Assembly: GCA_009192285.1 (NCBI GenBank)
Contig: CM018605.1
Coordinates: 2,211,247 to 2,275,246, forward strand
DNA from: Morchella semilibera
Taxonomy: Eukaryota > Ascomycota > Pezizomycetes > Pezizales > Morchellaceae
Reading direction: 5' to 3'
DNA length: 64,000 nucleotides
The notes beneath the pieces were generated by a model. The model was not told the DNA's origin. It worked only from the letters and a program-made list of their open reading frames with translations, and searched no databases. A program made the translations under genes and the position numbers. Shown here one piece after another: positions 1-11,896 of the stretch. Every line of letters begins with the position of its first letter. The first letter of the stretch is position 1.

Positions 1-2234
1 TGTAAATCAAGTGATGGTTCTTGATATTGCAACCGGTCTCGTAGAGGGTTAGGCTTGAGCAGCTGAGTTTCAGCTATGTAGTGCTAGAGGATCGTGCTTG
101 TATTTATTTCTACCGCATCCTCCCTTTCTGGTTTCTTTTCCTTTCGTTTCGTCGATTGTGGGCCGGGGGGTGGGGTAGATCTTACATGCTGTCTCTGTTG
201 TGACGGCGCGTGAAAGTCCAACACAAGAGCTTTTCTTTTTCCCCCTTTTTCTTCTTCCTCTTACAGCTTGGCTGTCTTTCTTTTCTTTTTGTAATTTCCA
301 AAGCAGGGACTCTGCTGGCTGAACTGACGAGTGACATTGGGATGGACGGTGTGAGAGGATGGTCAACTGTTATTACATACATGTAGACAGCATAGCTCTT
401 TGGATAGATAAGATGTGCATGTAGAAGAGTGCATGGTATGTACAAGTATGTACCTACATGTGATAATATACATGTATAACTGATAATCTCCCCATCATAG
501 TGGCCCACATGCTCCGGACTTAAGCGCTGACGAGAACCATAGATACGTATCTTTGAACCAGTTCCTACACTGTTGACAATGAATTATACACATTGCCTAC
601 TGTATTCGGGTCCTCGTGCATGGACTAAAACAGAGAGGGTATGTACCTACATAGATGACAGCTATGGGAACTAAGCTTCAATGTTGATTACAGTAAGTTT
701 ATATTAGGTAGCACCATAGTAGAAACTGAGAATATAGATGAGTCGCTTCTATGATTGTTCCTTCCATAGATCCAAACAGCCAAATTTAACCTCCGATTAA
801 TCATTCCTTGTCACCTGAAAGGAAAAAAGGGGGGGGGAACGCCCCCCTAAAAGAATGGGACAACAAAAAATAAAAAAGTAAAAAATAAATTGTCACTCGG
901 CGAGAGGAAACGAGATCGTGCAAGGGCCATCTAGCTGCCTTATTTTTGCGCAACAGCGGGGAGGGCGTTTGGGTGGTTGCGGATATTATTCCTTGGTATC
1001 CTATCATATTATTGTCTCGGGGAAGCGGGCACTCCTTTCGCCTGGGCCAGATTCCCGCCCCCGCGTTCAGACTTATAGACTCATGCGCTGCAAAGATTGA
1101 CGTTCCTTGGCAAGCTGGCGAGCTGGATAAAACGTGCTCCACTGGAACTACGAGACGAGAGTCTTTGAGAAGTCCAGATTTGCGCACAACCTATGCGCCT
1201 CCCCCCCCGCGGGGGTACGGCAAAACAATTCATGTCCTGCTAAAGGTTGAGCTTTATCCGCCTAAATGCAGGAGTTCATCCGATCAACATCGCATTGGAC
1301 AATTCACACGCACGGATTATTCTCACCGTTCCTTCAGTCTGTGGGTACAAAAAGCAGTACGTAAAGTGGCAATACTATATGCGCCTTCAAAGGGCGACGC
1401 CTACATACTAGGTACTGTATTTTTGTTTCTCCTTTACAAATCTTGGACTTGGGGTTGGGGGAGTGGAATGTCGTGCGTTGACTCGGACCTTAGCATTGTG
1501 TATGGGAGAGGGGATACATTTCTTATTCTATTTAGAACAGATACTTATGGTTATCTGGTAGGGCTGACTGACCGGCCACTTTGCCGGTATGTTGGGTAAG
1601 AATAATGAAATGTCTCTACCACGATCAGGTTCGCTTCTTTTTTTTTTTTTCCTCTTTTCTTTTTTTTTCCTTTGAATGCCCGGGTATGCAGGCAGATCAC
1701 CCAACGGCATAATATCTACAGTACCGTATGTAGGCAGGAACCATATGACACCTAGCCATTTGATGTCTATACGTGTACACGCCCGGTATGTTTACAATTA
1801 CAACACCAGTCTAGTGATCAAGAACATATTTCCTGGCTTTAAACCTGCGACATTTCCCTTTTTTCCGAGGGAGTAGTATCTTGGGTGGGGTTTCCGGTAG
1901 GTTTTCCGGCGTATTTGGCGTATTTCCGCAGGCCCTTTCCCCAGGGAACGCCAAGAGCAGCGCTAACGTTACTTTCAAGCATCATGAATCAAACCGACAG
2001 AATAGACATCAGGATCCCTGTCCACATAAATCGCATTTGATACAACTGGCGAAAGAAGAAAAGTAGAGAGGGCAAAAGAGGGAAAAAAAAAATGAGGAAC
2101 TTTGCGTAACCCAAACGAGATATTAGTAGCAACATCAAAAGACCCCTACCCCCAACTACTATAATTAGTATTCCACAAGATGATATACTTTCATTTCATT
2201 TTTCTATAAGAATTGATAGGAATTACAAGGCGGT
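1..2234. other. gene-free flank
   Basis: No convincing gene. Several open frames exist, the longest about 650 nt near 946-1599 on the plus strand, but they lack family resemblance, contain low-complexity tracts and start without a good ATG. The region has TACATGTA-type motifs at about 378-478 and polypyrimidine tracts at 230-300 and 1637-1672. Confidence 0.6.
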
Positions 2235-3560
2235 TTAGGGAGCTTGACGGAAAAGCACTATTTCCGATTGCTTGAAGTAACGTCTTGCGTCTGTGTGCCA
2301 TTTGTTAGTTGCTTTATCCAGCCACAACCTCCCCATTACCAATACGCCGGAGCCCGGCCTGGGAGTCAAAGATTATATACCCCCACGCCAAGAAATCTCT
2401 CGCTTAGGTGAAACAGGGCACCAAAAGGAAACAAGGAATCTAGTCAGTGGGAAAAAACATACCTTCATCGATCAGTACTAAGCTCAGATAATACCGAGTG
2501 GAGTACTTCTTGTTAACCTCACGAAATGTGGGGGTCAAGTCAAACCCGCCAAGAAAGAGCCGAATTGGAATGGTTTCGCCTACAATAAATGCAGTGTCAG
2601 CGATCGTACGGATTACATGTTCAGAATCGGTAATAAGCTGCATAATGTGTAGGTTATGGCAATTACCTCGAGAAGGAGATCCGTCCATAATCTAGATAAC
2701 ATATTAGATTCGGTGTGTGATGCCGAGAAGGATACCGCAGTAGGGCGCGTTAAATGCAGACTCACCTCAAACCTGACAAGTGTTTCGCTTTCATTATACT
2801 GATTTGGTGCTGTACCTGTAGTTTCCCTACGGATAATGGATAGCTCCATATGTTTAATCTTGAGTCGAACCAAAAGAAAGTATATACGCCCAACAATGAC
2901 ATCTTTTAAGTGGTATTTGGACTTTGAGTATTCGAACTCGATATGAAGGCAATCCTCGATGCCAACATCCATCTTGATCGAACTATTACTTTCCGGGGGC
3001 ATGCGGTACGAGTATACCCAGATATCCTTCTCACGGATCACATCTGCCATCCTCCGCGAAACAGTGACTCGAATAAAGTAGCGGAGCTTGACGTTGATGC
3101 CATTATAGGACTCATATTGCTTCTCGACATTCTTGAACTCAAAGTCGAACGTTTGGGGATGCTGGAGATCGCCCGGGGCAGCAAGCTCTTGTCCTAGTGA
3201 GAGGAACTCGTAATGATTTCCACGATCAAAGAACATCTCTGAATTAAACACCAATAGGTTTAGCACAATTTTCTCCCACTAGAAACATCCAAGGCAGAAT
3301 GCACAAGCTCCGCGTTCTAAGTGGAGTGAGGATGCCTAACCTATCGTTCCAATGAATTGCACTTTGATGCCCGTATGCTCTAAACGTTTCCCATCTTTTG
3401 GTCGAATGGTCACTGCCCCCTTTACAGATTCGCCATCCTGGTAGAGAGGGCATTTCTCCCGTCTATTTTTGTCCAACTTGACATCTACCATCTGCCGGCT
3501 ATCATCTCCATCATCAAGGCGAATATCGATGTCCAGAGGAGTAGAGAAGAAGTAAGACAT
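2235..3560 (-). CDS. VPS26: Vacuolar protein sorting protein 26 (retromer subunit)
   Basis: Retromer core subunit with an arrestin-like fold, acting on the cytosolic face of endosomes with Vps35 and Vps29 to return sorting receptors to the Golgi. Five exons join in frame: 3560-3341, 3238-2766, 2691-2667, 2579-2463 and 2290-2235, giving 296 residues, the normal family length. The N-terminus (MSYFFSTPLDIDIRL), the arrestin-like segment with RDRGNHYEFLSL-type wording (here DRGNHYEFLSL), and the C-terminal block IPIRLFLGGFDLTPTF followed by RRYFKQSEIVLFRQAP are all diagnostic. The 25-nt third exon encodes only MDGSPSR-like sequence. Introns are 102, 74, 87 and 172 nt. The start is the only ATG in frame upstream. 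Identity is secure; the small exon boundaries are inferred from splice sites and frame. Confidence 0.95.
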
Positions 3561-4752
3561 CGTAATTGAGAATATGAATTGTGGTCAGAGCGGAGGTGGA
3601 TGAAGGTTTGAAGCTGTTACTACTGTGGTGATACTGCTGTGGTCGGGACCTTCCAACAGCTGCTCCTAGTATCCCGAGGGATTTTTTTTTTTCGTAGGTC
3701 GTAGGGGTATCGAGATTTCGATTCAGTGCAGAGTCGATGATACGCGGTGATGTCGTGTGTCTCTGTGTGCAGTAAGTGTGAATAGCCGCCCCGGCAAACT
3801 TCCTGAGTTGGCAGTCGTAGCTGTGTTTGTGTCCAGAAAGGGTGACCCTAGTCCGGGTAACTTTCTAGTACATATAACTTAGACGTAGGCTTGAGTACGT
3901 GTCATACCTGCATAATGCTCTCACCTACAGATGTTAAGTGTGACATTGTGGGGATAAGCTACTCTTGCCCACACTTACCAGAATCGAGACCCGGTACCCA
4001 CATGTGTATGTACCTACCTGGTAACAGACATAACAGACAGCAGACAGACAGACCCTTGGAGCTAGAGTACTTACTCTAGTTACCCTTCCTTTTTTTTCTT
4101 TTTCCTCTCTCGCTACCAACTACGCGCTTGGGGCGACTAGGGACGTATTGCTTATACAGTTATTCTTGCAGACTGGCAAGCAAAAGTGTCTATGTAGCTG
4201 AGAAGTCCCTCCCTTTGGAAATATATACATCTTATAATGCTAGATACCCCAATAAGCATCTCTACATGTAGTTGCTCATCAAGTGACGTCATTTACTCAG
4301 GGTCCAGTCCAGCTGCTTTGAAAATTCTACCATGCAGACGCCTGCGACCCTAGAAATTTCTAGCCGAATTTACTTAGCTGGTTGCTCAGTGATCTACAGA
4401 TATCCCAGGTTACCAGTCAATGGGATCAACTTCAGCTGCTGTAGTTCGGGGCCTATTGCCGACATTCTTTGGTTCGCATATTTGGAACTTCAGCAGTCCG
4501 GGCCCACATACACACCATGTATAGTAGAGTATGTTCTTTAGACGTATGAATTGCGTCGGCGAGTGCAGTGCCAGTGAATTCAAGTCGTATGAACAGAACC
4601 AGCTAAGTGGACCACACAAAGAGGAGGAAGGCCTGTCTTTCGGTGTATGCACCCCAGGATTTACATGCAAGGTGGCTGTAGCCAACTTAAGGAGCCAGAT
4701 GAGCTGAAGATATGGGTATTGAGAGGCCAGCCAGGTGAATCACTTCTACTCT

Positions 4753-5276
4753 TTAGGGTCTTACAATAGGACAGGGCTTGCGAGAAAGAAAGAAAAGAAA
4801 AAAAAACCTTGATGGTCTATCTGTAGTGGGGACCAGGGCCGCTAAGTGACGCTCGAGCAGCCGTTTATGCCTCTGGTTGATTTCACAGGTACTAATGATC
4901 GAGTTGCCAAACCTGGTAGCCAACTCCCTTGTATACAATTTTCCCCAATAGGCCATCAAACTGATATGTCCGATCGGCTCACTCGTCTTTCCCTCAATTA
5001 CTAAAAGGGATTCCTCTGTGGGCCCTGCGGATACTGGTCCCCCCACAGTTTGCTGCAGCAGGGATGGATAATCCCACGGCCTTGACCGAGCACCTCCAAT
5101 CTAATGTCGTGTTGTTCTTGGGCGAATTCCACTCTTCCAGAAACACCCAACGAAGCCAGGGAGAAAACAGATAGCTTTGACAATGCCACGGGACAGGAAG
5201 TCAAGTTGAGAATCAGAATTATGTCGGCACTGACGTTGGATCCGTCATCATACATTTGCAGTAACTCAGACATCAC
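4753..5276 (-). other. unrecognised open frames, possible gene remnant
   Basis: Two minus-strand frames, 5276-5001 and 5046-4753, overlap and could be read one after the other with a frame change near 5020. The second carries a segment ESLLVIEGKTSEPIGHISL that reads like ordinary globular protein. I recognise no family. It may be a decayed gene, a gene with introns I cannot place, or chance. Confidence 0.2.
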
Positions 5277-6352
5277 ACTTCATGCCGCGCGCGAGGCTCA
5301 ACAGCGTGGATCAAACAGAAAGCCCCATGAATTAACTAGAGAACTAGGTATTCCGCGTGCAGCGCATATGTAAAGTATTGTACAAGCATGTAATGCAATA
5401 CATTGGGATGGATGGCACAGTAGGTATGGGTGAAAGCTGAGCTTTGTGCAGTACTATGTACTATGTACTCTAAGGTAGAGAATTACTCCAAGTACCTTGA
5501 GCGCTGTTGGCCAGGAGTGGTGCATCACCTAGCAATCTTGTATGCTGAGACCTCCCTCTGCAACCCAATAAAAAAATTAACCCAGTAACGATCCCTGCTC
5601 ACTCCCGCGTTGAGTTCCGGATTTCCCCCCCCCCCCCCCACGCTTTTTATTCCATCCCACTCCTAAACGTCCACCCTGTCTGTATATGTACAAAGTTCTT
5701 TGAGGAGAGAAAGTTTCTTTCACTTCCGAGTCCCGCTCTCTTATGATTTGCTTCATGATTCCGCACTACCCGTTACATACCTCTTAGAGTGAGCTATTAT
5801 TGAAATTTGGACTTGTCGTTTTCTTTCCCCCCCCTCTCGCAGTATGTACCTACAAAGAGGGAGATGAAAATGTATCTCCGCTAATTACTGCGCCCAGCAG
5901 ATGCCTCTCCCGTTCGCAAAAGCCGCAAAGAGAAACCCCCCGGTGGCGTGCGGGGTTGAGAGAGAGGGGGGGAGGGTTGAGGGAGTTCATGTAGGAAAAT
6001 GCTGCGAGTTCAACATACGGCATTTCCGCTTGGACCGGTGCGAACACCTGCGGACTCTTTCTTTTCCCACCTATGGCTGTACCAATTTGCTTTTTTTTCC
6101 GCGTGACTCGAGACAACCTATACTACATACATGAGAGAATCCCCAGGTTAGGCATGGATCAAGAATGAGGTTGAGGGGTGGCAGTGGCACTAAGTGGTAG
6201 CCGCAACATTTCACTCTACCAGGCACCATCTACAAGTATTTATATAAAGCTTCAGGTAGCCCTCCAGTTTAGGGTGGCCTTTGGTTATACGCTAAGAAAA
6301 TCAAATCAACGATTCAAAATCTACCCGGCCATTGCATCATATCTGCTCTCCC

Positions 6353-6360
6353 TATATAAG
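6353..6360 (+). promoter_or_regulatory. TATA box of gluconokinase gene
   Basis: TATATAAG lies about 100 bp upstream of the chosen ATG at 6455, with a pyrimidine-rich stretch after it, as in many fungal core promoters. Confidence 0.5.
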
Positions 6361-6454
6361 CATTACTTTCGCAATCCAACCTCTTTCACTGATTCCTCAA
6401 TCCACTCTTTCTTCTTTGCCTAGTAATCAATTCATTGACATCGAAATCCCCAAT

Positions 6455-7149
6455 ATGCTCTCCTACAACGAAAGATCCGGCTCGGTTGTTTCATCAAAGC
6501 CATCCGCTGCACACCTCTTAAAAGATATGCACTCTATCCCTACTGAACAGCAAGTTCGTCATATTTGGATTATTACGGGCCCTGCTGGCTGTGGGAAGTC
6601 CACGGTCGCTCAATTTATAGCGAAGCAGCTCAATCTTCGCTTCATTGAGGGAGATGATGTTAGTGAACCCTGTCCTCAATTCCTGTAGAACATCTAGCTA
6701 ATTGGCCTCCTAAACAGTTCCACCCTAAATCGAATGTGGAGAAGATGGCGAACGGTATTCCCTTGACGGACGACGACCGCTGGGACTGGCTTGAAACCCT
6801 ACGCAACAAGGCCGTCGAGGAACTTGAACGAGGAGCCGAAGGCTGTGTTGTCACATGCTCATGCCTTAAACGCAGATATCGCGATGTCATTCGGATTGCT
6901 GGTCGGGAAGCGGACGATGTTGCCGTTCGCTTTGTTTACTTGGCTGCTAGTGAAGAGCTATTGCTCTCTCGCGTCCGCGCTCGTAAGGACCACTTCATGA
7001 AGGACGACATGGTCCACAGCCAGTTTACTGCCCTCGAAGAGCCAGATGAGACCGAGGTTGATGTTGTCCATGTCGATGTCAGTGGTACCCCTTCACAGGT
7101 ACAGACTATGGCGCTGCAAAAGGTACAAGAGTGTATGGAATCAGATTGA
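6455..7149 (+). CDS. Gluconokinase (gluconate kinase, EC 2.7.1.12)
   Basis: Phosphorylates D-gluconate with ATP to 6-phosphogluconate, feeding the pentose phosphate pathway in the cytosol. Two exons, 6455-6658 and 6718-7149, give 211 residues, close to other fungal gluconokinases. The P-loop GPAGCGKST lies near residue 40, followed by FIEGDDFHP (split by the 59-nt intron after GDD), then SNVEKMANGIPLTDDDRWDWL and CSCLKRRYRDVIR, all typical of the GntK family. The family end FTALEEPDETE is present. An in-frame ATG further upstream at 6332 would add about 40 residues but runs through the TATA region, so I prefer 6455. The N-terminal 30 residues before the kinase core are unconserved; a start at 6530 cannot be excluded. 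Confidence 0.92.
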
Positions 7150-8943
7150 AATTTGTCTTTTCATTTTTTCTTTTCTCTTTCCTTTCTCTCTGGTGGGGTT
7201 TAAGGGTTATATATATTTATCATGTTTATTTTTTTATTTTTTATTTTTTTCCCCACTGTTTCCTACCTCTTGGGGCGGTTCCTATATCCTATAAAGCAGC
7301 GTTTGAATTTTGTCTACCCTTTGGGAATGTTCCTGGTGTTCTTCATATTTATTAATGGATTTATTTCATGGTTCGCATTTTGGGATCAGACTACGGTTCA
7401 ACTGTGGAGTAAAATAAGCTGTTTATTTTTGGTCTTTGGTTTCTTTATCATAAATCGATGCATGTTATTGTACGGCTGTACTACATACCTTCTGTAACTC
7501 ACCCAAAGCAAAGGAGACGATTAATTGATCCGATCAAAAGAAATTCTAGAAATCAAATTGTGGGGTACACATATATCGTTATCGACACATGCGTGGACGA
7601 AACCCCGTGGAAGCGGTTTATCATTCCCTTTCAGTTGAAGAATTAATAGGTAGATCGTCATCACGTCTAATTTTCAATGGGGCGGAGCTGAGCCCTGGTA
7701 ACTGTTGAACGACATGTAAGCAACTATACCTGTATGTCTATCAATTCCCCTGTGACGTTGATATCAAATAAAAGCCGTAAGATACGATAGATGCTTAAAC
7801 ACCTATCGGTTGGCATTGCAAAATCAAAATAGAGCACTGCATATGTATTTGCTCGGACTCACAACAGTCCAATCGACATGGGTCGCGTCCGGAAAAATAA
7901 AGTAGAGATGTAAGACGCACGCCAACGTCGAAGCAACAAGCGCTCGCTGCGGATCAAAAATTGCGGCGCAGTACCCCCACGACGTATGGACAAGGACTAA
8001 TTATTATAGCCAATAGTTGTTCGTGTGGGGTACGGATGATTAGCATTATAAGTTTTTTGCGAGTGATCCTCTGAAGTAGGTAGGGATGATGGGATTTTCG
8101 TGCATTGCATAAAAGAAAGAAAGAAAAAAAAAAAAAAAAAAAAGAGAGGAAATTAAGTACAAGGTACATGTATGGTATGTACATGTACTTACATACTCTG
8201 CATACATGTATCTAAACTAAGAGTGTGAGGCGAACCGCTTGCATAGCGCTGGTCAGCTGGCCACGAGGAGGGAATGAGTACTAATTGCGTTCAGCTTCTA
8301 CAGTTGAGGTTCGCCACGATACAGGGCCTGTTTATAATCCAGGCACGAGATATCAAACGGGGCTGACTGACGAAGTTTACCACGAGACCAGTTTTTGACT
8401 GCTCATGGCATGCAAAGCCGGAAAAGTCCAACGAAACCGAAATAACTGCCAAGGTCATCTTAAAGCTCGAGCCCCCACTTAGATTATGTAGCCAATGGTG
8501 TCGTGAATCTTGGTAAAGGTAAATGTTCCCGCAGAAAGTGATTAACTTGAGACTGTGGTTGACACTGGAACTTGTATTCTTTGGCTTGACCGAGTGATAT
8601 CCTATGATTGTGTAAAGTTAATTAAGACACCCAACACAGTCTGTTCGAGCCCAACGATTTAAGACGAATAAATTCATCCAACCTAAAACAGAGGTAAAAT
8701 CTTCTAGCAATAAAGTAAGCTGTGACACATCTAATAACTACAGATATGTTCTACGAAAGCTGATATAGAAATAGGATTAAGCTATAGTCTACCATAAGAA
8801 CCCCTCGAACCATCAACAGCGAACATGCTCAAAACATTACTCCTCGCAATGATATCCTTGCGTCTAAAACAGAGAAGCCACAAATTTACCATGTCTCATT
8901 AAATACTATCACCTTGAATAAGCCCACTTGGAGGATAGGCTGA
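7150..8943. other. intergenic region between convergent genes
   Basis: About 1.8 kb between the convergent gluconokinase and BCKD E2 genes. AT-rich, with an A19 run near 8125-8143 followed directly by a dense TACATGTA/GTACATGTAC cluster at about 8160-8212. No coding region recognised. Confidence 0.6.
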
Positions 8944-10692
8944 TTACTTCAATCGGGCCATCATTAACTCAGGCTCTTCAAGCAAGGTCCTGACTAGAGC
9001 TGCCATCCTAGCCATAGTTGCACCATCAACTACCCGGTGGTCCGCCGACCACGAAAAGTTGATCACTGTTTTGGGGAATATAGCGCCTTTATCGTCCAAG
9101 GCGGGGATTTTGTGCGCACGACCCATACCCAGAATGGCCACCTCGCTGGGAACTATCACTGGGGCCACAACTGTGCCCCCAATATTCCCAATGTTACTTA
9201 CAGTAATTGTCCCATCTTTCAAATCGGCTGGCGAGAGTTTCCCTTCAGCTCCAGCCGCCTGGAGTCTTCTTAACTCGGCTGTGATCTCGACAATGCTCAA
9301 GTTTTTGACGTTCTTGATGTTTGGTACAATAAGGCCAGTAGGCGTATCCATAGCGACTCCAATGTTATGCTGCGGGCGTAATACAAGCTGCGGTTTGTCG
9401 CCGTCGGTGTCAAGGCGACTATTAATGATTGGGTAGGTGTCAAGAGCTTGAGAAACGGCCTTTATGATAAATGGCATGTAGGTGACTTTATGCACCACCC
9501 AATCTTTACTTAGGGATGTGTTGATGATAGTTCGAGCTCGTATGAGAGGATCTAAATGAATCTCATCGGAATAAAGGAAATGTGGGATCGACAAGCTTTT
9601 CGTCATTGTTTTAAACATCATAGTTTGAATAGGTGTGAGTGGCACCTTCTGTTCTTCGATTACCTCAGTTGCCTTAGAGGTAGCAGCCACTGGTGAAGGC
9701 AATGGCGCTTCTCCTGAATCCCGACGTTTCTTGAATGCCACGACATCTTCTTTCAACACCCGCCCATCCTTTCCAGTGCCTGATATCTTAGTTATATCAA
9801 CACCATGCTCCTTCGCCGAGTGTCTTACTGCTGGTGTTGCGAGTGATGTATGCTTCCCTGAAGGATGTGCTGCAATTGCTTCATTCGACGGCGGTCGCAG
9901 TTCTGCTGTCTTTGTTTCAGAGATTTCTTCAGGTTCAGCTGACCCTAGTTGTGATGTGTCGTTTATTTCTCCTTGAATATCGATATCAACAAGTGGCTAG
10001 TTTTAAAGGAGGTTTATTAGCTAGCTAATCAATTGGGGCTATAGAAGGACAGCCAAATACCTTTCCAACTATCGCCATATCCCCTGCTTCATAATGGAGC
10101 TTTTTGATTACACCATCGAACCGTGAAGTAATCTATTGGAATAGTGATATTAGAAATCCGTCCGATTTGGAATCGGGGAGAACCGCTAAAGGGGAGCTGT
10201 TACCTCTACGGAAGCCTTATCACTCTGGACCTCACATAGCTTATCGAATTGCTCTACCCTTGCTCCCGCCTCAACGAACCATTGTATAACCTCACATTCT
10301 CGTATCCCTACATGTATTTATATAGCTTAATGTCAATTCCAAAAATGATTTCGCGGAGGCAGAGCACAAGAACAGACAGACAGACCTTCACCAATGTCGG
10401 CCAATAGAAATGGCTTCACCTCTTGCAATCTCACAGATGAGCTAAATTTTCTGAAAGTGGACGGCTGGAGTAGTGGCCTTTGCCGCCGCATGGACAACCG
10501 AGGCGTAGCCACAACACTAAATCCGGTAGTGACATGAATGATAGGAGGGGATGTCCGGAGTGATTTGAGGGCGTAACTTAATTTCATTTCAGTGGAGGAG
10601 AGAAGTAAATTGGGAACCGATATAGTTGTATGGGGGGACGATCCACGAGTGCCTCCTCTGATACTTGTAGGAGTTGGAGGAATGGACCTCAA
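8944..10692 (-). CDS. Branched-chain 2-oxoacid dehydrogenase E2 (dihydrolipoyl transacylase), mitochondrial
   Basis: Core acyltransferase of the branched-chain 2-oxoacid dehydrogenase complex in the mitochondrial matrix, acting in valine, leucine and isoleucine breakdown. Four exons (10692-10386, 10307-10204, 10132-10061, 9996-8944) give 511 residues. The basic, Ser/Arg-rich first 80 residues fit a transit peptide. The lipoyl domain follows, with DIGEG and the lipoylated lysine in [19 protein letters not shown] peripheral subunit-binding domain has [19 protein letters not shown]. The catalytic domain ends with [15 protein letters not shown], where the active-site histidine and aspartate sit (HxxxDG). 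The pyruvate dehydrogenase and 2-oxoglutarate E2 paralogues differ in the lipoyl context and in [20 protein letters not shown], which is branched-chain type. The start is the first ATG of the open frame; a later start is possible. Confidence 0.93.
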
Positions 10693-11896
10693 CGGTAACG
10701 GCGGGGTTTGTTATGGAAGCCGCTTCTAGCCGGTTGACTATCGGTAGTTAACTATGTATTTTGTGGGGAATGCAGGCACTGTTTCAGGTGCATGACTACA
10801 TGTGGTTTTGAATGGGCACCCAAAGCCACGTGACTTATCTTCGGAAGAGTCGTATACCTAGGGGTGCCGGAAAGTGATGCAATGATTGAATAACCCATAC
10901 TCCTTAGCTAACACTATGTGGAGCGAACCTATGGCAGTTTAGGAGCTGGAGAATAGCAATGGTAAGTAAAAAGTTAATGGGAATAGCTATTGCTTCTCTT
11001 TTTAATTTATTACTATCTTTTATCACAAGCTGTCCCTTCACAGGCCAAAAACCCCAAATCAACGACCTGAAAAAATGCAGACTTATGTACTCTAGAGACT
11101 CATGTACTACGTATTAATTAAGTCCTGAGAATTCTTGGTAGCAACGGGCTCATAAATTTCTCAGGACTTAACGCGCGAGTATCATGCATATGACTAAGGA
11201 TATTACAAGTTTAAGTACAATTGTATTGCGTCAAAAATCGAGATTTTGAGTGCCTTTCCGTTGAACGTTGTATTGTATCAATTTCCGGTACCCTGGGGTA
11301 CATGTTTTTTTTTAAAATAGTTTTTTCTATTATGTTCTCTTGAAATGTGATATGAGGAGTTGAAGGGAGGACAGCCATAGCTTTTCCACCTACATAAAAT
11401 CTTGCTCCTCTGCCTCAAGGGATAAATACATGCACCCACCGGACAAACGGAGGAACAAGAAATGGGTTTAGAAAAGCCCGACAAAAGAAAAAAAAACCCA
11501 GAAGCAGAACAAAACAGCATAATAGAATACCCCAAATTAGAAGAAAGAAGATTTCCGCTCCGGCCTGACACCAACTGTACACCCACATGATGAGATAAGA
11601 AACTAAAAGAACAAAACTGTCAAATGTACGCCGTGATGTGCCCACTTACTGCCATACCATCCAGAGGCAAAAGGATAGTGTAGAACAGAAAACATATAAA
11701 CCCACTAGTAAAGAAAAATAAAGAAAAGAATAAAGGTGAGAATATCACTCAGCCCATACTGGACGAATATGATAGGTGGTTTGGGGCGGGAAGGGGATAA
11801 GGGAGAACGCAAAGAGCAGTAACAATGACCCCTCTGGTCCTATTTAAACACAAAAAGGTCGTTTCACGTTCAACAATCACACCTGCATTAACCGCA
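10693..11896. other. intergenic region
   Basis: About 1.2 kb between the E2 start and the CHD1 stop. Nothing coding recognised; the A/T-rich stretch at 11280-11730 is probably 3' untranslated sequence of CHD1. Confidence 0.55.

Larger units (their letters stand above)
3561..6454. other. intergenic region
   Basis: Nearly 2.9 kb between VPS26 and the gluconokinase gene. It contains a C15 homopolymer at 5625-5639 and scattered TACATGTA motifs. Two overlapping minus-strand open frames at about 4753-5276 look faintly coding but are not recognised; see the separate entry. Confidence 0.55.

Noticed and set aside
946-1599. 217-codon plus-strand open frame
   Set aside because: Begins without a convincing ATG, composition is erratic with low-complexity and Trp/Gly strings, no family resemblance; likely chance openness in GC-balanced DNA.
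11587-11660. C box-like ATGATGA as a possible snoRNA
   Set aside because: No D box at suitable distance and no recognised guide.
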